64,000 bases of DNA, from positions 1 to 64,000 of the forward strand of contig JACJWV010000008.1 of the NCBI GenBank assembly GCA_020636915.1. The letters run 5' to 3'. This document shows, piece after piece, positions 59,517-64,000 of this stretch. The stretch is from Nocardioides sp. (GTDB taxonomy: Bacteria > Actinomycetota > Actinomycetes > Propionibacteriales > Nocardioidaceae). The position numbers and the translations under genes are program-made. The notes beneath the pieces were generated by a model. That model had not been told where the DNA came from, did not search any database, and worked only from the letters and a program-made list of their open reading frames with translations. Positions within the stretch are counted from its first letter, which is position 1. The number at the start of each line of letters is the position of its first letter.

Positions 59517-60691
59517 CGGTAGCGCAACGTGTCCAGGTAGGACTGCGCGTTGCGGCGGGTCTCGGCGACCGAGTCGCCACCGAACTTCTCCAGCACCGCG
59601 TCCGCGAGGACCAGCGCCACCATCGCCTCGGCGACGATCCCCGCCGCCGGCACGGCGCACACGTCGGAGCGCTGGTGGTGGGCGACCGCCTCCTCCCCGG
59701 TCGTGACGTCGACCGTGCGGAGCGCACGGGGCACCGTGGCGATCGGCTTCATCGCCGCCCGGACCCGGAGCACCTCACCGGTGGTCATGCCACCCTCGGT
59801 GCCGCCGGAGCGGCCGCTGGTGCGGCGCAGCCCCTCGTCGGTCGGCACGATCTCGTCGTGGGCGCGGGAGCCCGGGGTCGCCGCCAGCTCGAAGCCGTCG
59901 CCGACCTCGACCCCCTTGATCGCCTGGATGCCCATCAGCGCGCCGGCCAGGCGGGCGTCGATCCGCCGGTCCCAGTGCACGTGGGAGCCCAGGCCCGGCG
60001 GCAGCCCGTGCACGACGACCTCGACGACACCGCCGAGGGTGTCGCCGTCCTTGTGGGCCTGGTCGATCGCCTCGACCATGAGCTTGGCGGTGTCGGCGTC
60101 GAGGCAGCGGACGGGGTCGTCGTCGAGGCGGGCCACGTCCTCGGGCACCGGCCAGAGGCCGGCCGGCGCCCGGACGCCGCCGAGCTCGATGACGTGCGAC
60201 ACGATCCGTGCACCCACGGCCTGCTCGAGGAAGTTCGAGGCGACCCGACCCAGCGCCACCCGCGCGGCCGTCTCGCGCGCCGAGGCGCGCTCCAGGACCG
60301 GACGCGCCTCGTCGAAGTCGTACTTCTGCATGCCGACCAGGTCGGCGTGGCCGGGCCGGGGCCGCGTCAGCGGCGCGTTGCGCGCCTGGGCCTCCAGGAC
60401 GGCGGCGTCGACGGGATCGGCCGACATGACCTGCTCCCACTTGGGCCACTCGGTGTTGCCGACCTCGATGGCGACCGGCCCGCCCTGGGTCTCGCCGTGG
60501 CGGACCCCGCCGACCAACGTCACCTCGTCCTGCTCGAACTTCATCCGCGCCCCGCGGCCGTAGCCCAGGCGGCGGCGCGCGAGGGCGTCGGCGACGTCGT
60601 CGGAGGTGACCCGGACGTGGGCGGGCAGCCCCTCCAGGATCGCGACCAGGGAGGGGCCGTGGGACTCACCCGCGGTCAACCAGCGCAGCAT
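59513..60691 (-). CDS. aroC: Chorismate synthase
   Basis: Last step to chorismate, needs reduced FMN. The 392 aa have [42 protein letters not shown], and the conserved [14 protein letters not shown] and [21 protein letters not shown] at 60691. The 40-nt gap to the prepilin-peptidase-like gene shows no separate promoter. Confidence 0.98.
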   Translation of the reverse strand: MLRWLTAGESHGPSLVAILEGLPAHVRVTSDDVADALARRRLGYGRGARMKFEQDEVTLVGGVRHGETQGGPVAIEVGNTEWPKWEQVMSADPVDAAVLEAQARNAPLTRPRPGHADLVGMQKYDFDEARPVLERASARETAARVALGRVASNFLEQAVGARIVSHVIELGGVRAPAGLWPVPEDVARLDDDPVRCLDADTAKLMVEAIDQAHKDGDTLGGVVEVVVHGLPPGLGSHVHWDRRIDARLAGALMGIQAIKGVEVGDGFELAATPGSRAHDEIVPTDEGLRRTSGRSGGTEGGMTTGEVLRVRAAMKPIATVPRALRTVDVTTGEEAVAHHQRSDVCAVPAAGIVAEAMVALVLADAVLEKFGGDSVAETRRNAQSYLDTLRYR

Positions 60692-60731
60692 GGCGCCAGT
60701 GTTCCACGAACCCTCACGGTGGGATTCACCC

Positions 60732-61526
60732 TCACCCGCCGACGAGATGGCTCCAGACCCTGCCCCCCAGCACCACCCCGGCCAGTGCGCCACCGAGCAG
60801 GAACGGGCCGAACGGGTAGGCGACCCGCAGCACCTGGCGGTCCCGGCGCAGGACCGCGACGAGCAGCCCGGGCACCGAGAACGCCAGGAAGCCGCCGTAC
60901 ACGCCGATGAGGAGCTCGGGCCAGCCGAGGTAGGCCAGCGCAAAGCCGAGGACCGCGGAGAGTCGCACGTCCCCGAACCCCATCCCGGCGGGGTGGACCC
61001 ACCACAGCACGTAGAAGAAGACGAAGACACCGACGGCGCCGAGGAGACCGCGCACCAGGTCGTCGGGCTCGCCGGAGAGCAGCGCGCTCGCGGCGCCGAG
61101 CAGCACGACGCCCCCGAACGTCGGCCACACGACCACGGTGGGCAGCAGCCGCGTGTGCAGGTCGACGACGGCGAGCGCGACCCCGACCGGGACCAGCGGC
61201 AGGAGGAAGAGCAGCGGCCACGCGAGCCCGACCGACCACCCGACCAGGCCACCCGCCACCGCCCCCACCGCGGCGCACCGGAGCGCGAGGCGGGGGCGGT
61301 CGGCGACGGCGGCGTACGTCGGCCGAGGCCGGTCGGCCTCCGGCTCCGGGTCGGCGACCGGGCCGGCGACCGGGTCGAGCGCTGTCTCGGCGGCCGGCTC
61401 GGGTGCGGGCTCGGGGACGGGCTCGGGGACGGGCTCGGGGACGCGCCGGATCAGCGCGGGCACGAGCAGGCCCGCCGCGCCGCACCCCAGGACGCCGAGC
61501 GCCACCGCCCCGGGGTCGACGATCAC
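60732..61526 (-). CDS. Prepilin peptidase-like (A24 family) membrane protein
   Basis: A 264-aa multi-pass protein. A24 active-site Asp residues are visible in [12 protein letters not shown] and [14 protein letters not shown] (GxGD). The N-terminal cytoplasmic methyltransferase domain of PilD is absent; instead there is one TM, then a loop (about 27-70) with PEPV/PEPA repeats from a 12-bp tandem repeat. It may process type IV pilin- or Flp-like prepilins; no pilus genes are in the window, though placement beside aro genes is common in actinobacteria. GTG at 61526 overlaps the aroE stop. Confidence 0.88.
   Translation of the reverse strand: MIVDPGAVALGVLGCGAAGLLVPALIRRVPEPVPEPVPEPAPEPAAETALDPVAGPVADPEPEADRPRPTYAAVADRPRLALRCAAVGAVAGGLVGWSVGLAWPLLFLLPLVPVGVALAVVDLHTRLLPTVVVWPTFGGVVLLGAASALLSGEPDDLVRGLLGAVGVFVFFYVLWWVHPAGMGFGDVRLSAVLGFALAYLGWPELLIGVYGGFLAFSVPGLLVAVLRRDRQVLRVAYPFGPFLLGGALAGVVLGGRVWSHLVGG
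61397..61444. repeat. 12-bp tandem repeat, 4 copies, in the prepilin peptidase-like gene
   Basis: Units GCTCGGGTGCGG, GCTCGGGGACGG (twice) and GCTCGGGGACGC. They encode the PEPV/PEPA repeats in the first extramembrane loop. Confidence 0.93.
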
Positions 61527-62350
61527 CCCGCCCCTCCGGCAGCCGCCCGCGACTCGAGCTCGCGCGCACCGGCGGCGCGCATCACCGCCACGGGCGGGTC
61601 CTGCCCGGTGAACAGCCCGAACTGCAGGACGGCCTGGTGGACCAGCAGGTCGAGTCCGCCGACGAGCACCCGGTCGGTGCCCACGGAGGCGGCCAGCGGG
61701 GTCGGCCACGGCTCGTAGAGCGCCTCGAAGACCACCGGCGTCGCGGCGCACCGTGCGACCAGGCCGGCGTCCTGTGCCGCGGCGGGGACCGTCGACACGA
61801 CCACCTCACCGATGACCGCTCCCCCGACCAGCGGGAGTACCTCGACGTGGGGTCCCGCCGGGTGAGCGGCGATCGCGGCGGCGGCGTCGCCGGCCCGCTC
61901 CGGCACGCGGGCGAGCAGGCGGACCGAGGTCGCGCCGAGCTCGCACAGCGCGAGCCCGGTCGACGCGGCGGTCGCCCCGCCCCCGAGGACCGTCCCCGTC
62001 GTGACCGGTCCGTCGTAGCGCTCCCGGACGGCCGCGACCGCACCCGGCAGGTCGGTGTTGTCGGCCAGGACGACCACCCCGTCGTCGAGCACGAGGGTGT
62101 TGGCCGCACCGGCCAGCCGCGCCCGGTCGGTGACCTTCGACGCGAGCCCGAGCGCCCGGCGCTTGAGCGGCATGGTCAGCGAGAGGCCGCGCCACTCGGG
62201 ACCGAGACCCAGCACGAGGTCGTCGAGGCCGTCCTCGGACACCCGCACGGCGTCGTACCGCCAGTCCAGGCCCAGCGCCGCGTAGCCGGCCCGGTGCAGG
62301 GCCGGCGACAGCGAGTGGGCGATCGGGTCGCCCAGGACGGCGCAGCGCAT
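61523..62350 (-). CDS. aroE: Shikimate dehydrogenase
   Basis: Reduces 3-dehydroshikimate with NADPH. The 275 aa have GDPIAHSLSPALHRAGY, the catalytic Lys in LTMPLKRRAL, ANTLV, DNTD and the dinucleotide motif VLGGGATAAST. ATG at 62350, 16 nt after mltG. It joins the aro cluster with mltG and ruvX upstream, as in many actinobacteria. Confidence 0.96.
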   Translation of the reverse strand: MRCAVLGDPIAHSLSPALHRAGYAALGLDWRYDAVRVSEDGLDDLVLGLGPEWRGLSLTMPLKRRALGLASKVTDRARLAGAANTLVLDDGVVVLADNTDLPGAVAAVRERYDGPVTTGTVLGGGATAASTGLALCELGATSVRLLARVPERAGDAAAAIAAHPAGPHVEVLPLVGGAVIGEVVVSTVPAAAQDAGLVARCAATPVVFEALYEPWPTPLAASVGTDRVLVGGLDLLVHQAVLQFGLFTGQDPPVAVMRAAGARELESRAAAGGAG

Positions 62351-62366
62351 GGCGGTCTCGAGGCGG

Positions 62367-63572
62367 TCAGCAGCGGTCGGACTGCGTCTCGCAGTACTGC
62401 TGCAGCTCGTCCTTGAACTGCAGGAACTCGTCGTAGGAGTCGGTGAACTTCGTCTCGCCGGTGCGCAGGTTGGTGGTGACGTAGAAGAACCACGGCCCGT
62501 CCGCGGGGTGCGCGGCAGCGGCGATCGCGTCGTCTCCGGGCGCCTCGATCGGGGTGGGCGGCAGGCCCTTCTGCGTGTAGGTGTTGTACGGCGAGTCGGC
62601 GACCGAGTCGATCTCGTCCTGGGTCAGCACCGCCACGGTCGGCCGGTCGAGCGCGTAGTTCACCGACGCGTCGACCTGGAGGAAGCCGGCACTCGGGTTG
62701 GGCTCGATCTCCAGGCGGTTGTCGATGACCCGGGCGATCTTCGGCATGTCGTCACCGCGGCCCTCGGCCTGCACGAGGCTGGCGACGGTCATCAGCTCCT
62801 GCGGCGTGTACCCCAGGTCCGCGGCCGCCGCCTCCAGGTCGGCGTCGTCGGCCGCCTGCTTCCAGCGGTCGACCATCGCGGTCAGCATCGACGCCGGCGT
62901 GGCGTCCGGGCCGAAGTCGTAGGTCGCCGGGAAGAGGTAGCCCTCGGGGTTGCCCTCGGCGTAGCCGGGGAGCCCGAGCTGGTCGGGGCGGTCGAGCACC
63001 TTCTCGAAGTCCTTCTTCGAGAACTTCGTCTTGGCCGCGAGGATCGCGACGGTGTCCTCGACCCGGAGGCCCTCGGGGATCGTGACGGTGTCCTTCACCA
63101 GGTTCGACGGGTCCACGAGGATCGTGACCACGTCGTCGGCCGCCATCTCCTTCTTCAGCGAGAAGTAGCCGGCCTGGATGCTCGAGGAGTCGGGGTTGGC
63201 GTTCGCCGCGTCGATGAAGGCGTCGACCGACGCGACCACCCCGGCGGCCTTGAGGTTGCGTCCGATCTCGGTCGCGGAGTCACCAGGGTGCACCTGGAAC
63301 GACACCTTGCCGTGTCCGGGGCCGTCGTAGTCGGCCGCCGAGGAGAACTGGTCGCCGACCTTGTCCAGCCCCCAGGTCACGGCGTAGTAGAAGCCGCCGA
63401 CGATCACCACGAGCGCCACGAGCACGGCCAGGCAGCCCGGCAGGCTCCGCCGCTTGCGACCGGCCCGGTGGCCCGACGGCGAGGACATCCGGTCGTCCTG
63501 CTCGTCGGGGTCGTGCAGGTCGTCGGGGTCGGCACCGAGCACCGGGTGGTCGGACTCGTGCTCGTCGGTCAT
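62367..63572 (-). CDS. mltG: Endolytic murein transglycosylase MltG
   Basis: Membrane-anchored enzyme that cuts nascent peptidoglycan glycan strands. Cytoplasmic acidic N terminus (about 1-43), one TM (about 45-68), LysM-like subdomain, then the YceG catalytic domain with the Glu in ASLVQAEGRGDDMPKIARV and the conserved YNTYTQKGLPPTPI. 401 aa. ATG at 63572 overlaps the ruvX stop. Confidence 0.97.
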   Translation of the reverse strand: MTDEHESDHPVLGADPDDLHDPDEQDDRMSSPSGHRAGRKRRSLPGCLAVLVALVVIVGGFYYAVTWGLDKVGDQFSSAADYDGPGHGKVSFQVHPGDSATEIGRNLKAAGVVASVDAFIDAANANPDSSSIQAGYFSLKKEMAADDVVTILVDPSNLVKDTVTIPEGLRVEDTVAILAAKTKFSKKDFEKVLDRPDQLGLPGYAEGNPEGYLFPATYDFGPDATPASMLTAMVDRWKQAADDADLEAAAADLGYTPQELMTVASLVQAEGRGDDMPKIARVIDNRLEIEPNPSAGFLQVDASVNYALDRPTVAVLTQDEIDSVADSPYNTYTQKGLPPTPIEAPGDDAIAAAAHPADGPWFFYVTTNLRTGETKFTDSYDEFLQFKDELQQYCETQSDRC

Positions 63573-64000
63573 CAGGTCTCCTCCACGATGTCGCCCGGCG
63601 GGTTCCCCGTGGTGCGTTCTGCGTCCAGCGCGTGCTGGAGGATGAGCACGGCCGCCGCCTGGTCGACCACTGCTCGCCGTTTGACCCCCGTACGGCCTCG
63701 GTCGCGCAGCATAGCCTCCGCGGACACGGTGGTCATGCGCTCGTCGACCAGCCGCACCGGCAGCGGGGCGACCCGGCGCGCCAGCGCCGCAGCGAACTCA
63801 CGCACCTTGGCGGCCGCCGGCCCCTCCCGTCCGGAGAGCGACCGCGGCAGGCCCACGACGACCTCCACGGCCTCCTCCTCGGCGGCGATCGCCGCGATCC
63901 GGGCCAGGTCGCCCTTCCCGCGCCGCACGGTCTCCACCGGGGTGGCGAGGAACCCGGTGGGGTCGCTGCGCGCGACGCCGATCCGGGCGTCCCCGGGGTC
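63572..64000 (-). CDS. ruvX: Holliday junction resolvase-like nuclease (partial, 5' end outside window)
   Basis: C-terminal ~142 residues of a YqgF/RuvX RNase H-fold protein (putative 16S rRNA-processing or Holliday junction nuclease). DARIGVARSDPTG, VVVGLPRSLSGREGPAA, VRLVDERMTTVSAEAML and the catalytic VDQAAAVLILQ are present. The start lies beyond the right edge. The alaS-ruvX-mltG-aroE order is typical, so alaS may be further upstream. Confidence 0.93.
   Translation of the reverse strand, partial: DPGDARIGVARSDPTGFLATPVETVRRGKGDLARIAAIAAEEEAVEVVVGLPRSLSGREGPAAAKVREFAAALARRVAPLPVRLVDERMTTVSAEAMLRDRGRTGVKRRAVVDQAAAVLILQHALDAERTTGNPPGDIVEET

Overview
The window is GC-rich (about 70%+) chromosomal DNA from an actinobacterium. 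The signs are a GTG/TTG-rich start-codon set, an actinobacterial-type integration host factor (mihF), a PriA with a decayed helicase core, a mycobacterial-style PyrR leader element, a RibM-type riboflavin transporter in the rib operon and many apparently leaderless genes. The whole protein set resembles Nocardioides or a close relative (Nocardioidaceae); this is inference, as no database search was possible. The content is mostly core chromosome with little sign of recent gene transfer. No rRNA, tRNA, insertion sequence, prophage or CRISPR array was recognised.

Layout, left to right. 1-10.4 kb: pheS-pheT (minus), an ion-channel-like gene and a DUF817 gene (plus), a PAS sensor kinase, a secreted GH31 enzyme with the residues expected of a sulfoquinovosidase, and the infC-rpmI-rplT-rRNA methyltransferase operon. 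10.5-14.4 kb (plus): a small membrane protein, an alanine-racemase-fold amino acid deaminase/aldolase, two small P-loop kinases and an aldose-1-epimerase-like protein. 14.4-21.3 kb (minus): a LuxR-type regulator, a PH-domain protein, hisE-hisG, and the riboflavin operon ribD-ribE-ribM-ribBA-ribH behind a clear FMN riboswitch. 21.3-35.7 kb (minus, one exception): rpe, a zinc-ribbon protein, a stand-alone LigD polymerase domain (with a divergent AAA ATPase), rsmB, fmt, def, priA, a secreted M4 metallopeptidase, metK, coaBC, rpoZ, gmk and mihF. 35.8-48.3 kb (minus): the pyrimidine region pyrR-pyrB-pyrC-(serine hydrolase)-carA-carB-pyrD-pyrK-pyrD-like-pyrF, with two copies of a PyrR-binding leader, one before pyrR and one before carA. 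48.4-56.4 kb: a quinone oxidoreductase, an F420/FMN-type oxidase, a repeat cluster, a MinD/EspI-like ATPase, two flavin disulfide-reductase paralogues bracketing a DUF1206 protein, then nusB and efp. 56.5-64 kb (minus): a SIMPL-domain protein, aroQ-aroB-aroK-aroC, a prepilin peptidase-like gene, aroE, mltG and the 3' part of ruvX.

The genes form coherent pathways: complete UMP synthesis under PyrR control, riboflavin synthesis and import under an FMN riboswitch, five shikimate-pathway genes, and the deformylase/formyltransferase/PriA/omega/IHF housekeeping set. Many neighbours overlap by 4 nt (ATGA or GTGA), which indicates translational coupling.

The most unusual features are non-coding or regulatory. 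(1) 11- or 12-nt tandem repeats sit at gene ends, often coding tetrapeptide tails and once coding on both strands. (2) Several families of palindromic intergenic repeats occur, some supplying stop or start codons. (3) TANNNT -10-like hexamers lie 6-8 nt before at least eleven start codons, so these genes are probably leaderless. (4) Start codons for infC (ATC) and coaBC (possibly CTG) are non-standard. (5) A PyrD-1B-like protein with a degraded active site is kept next to an intact PyrK and a normal class 2 PyrD.
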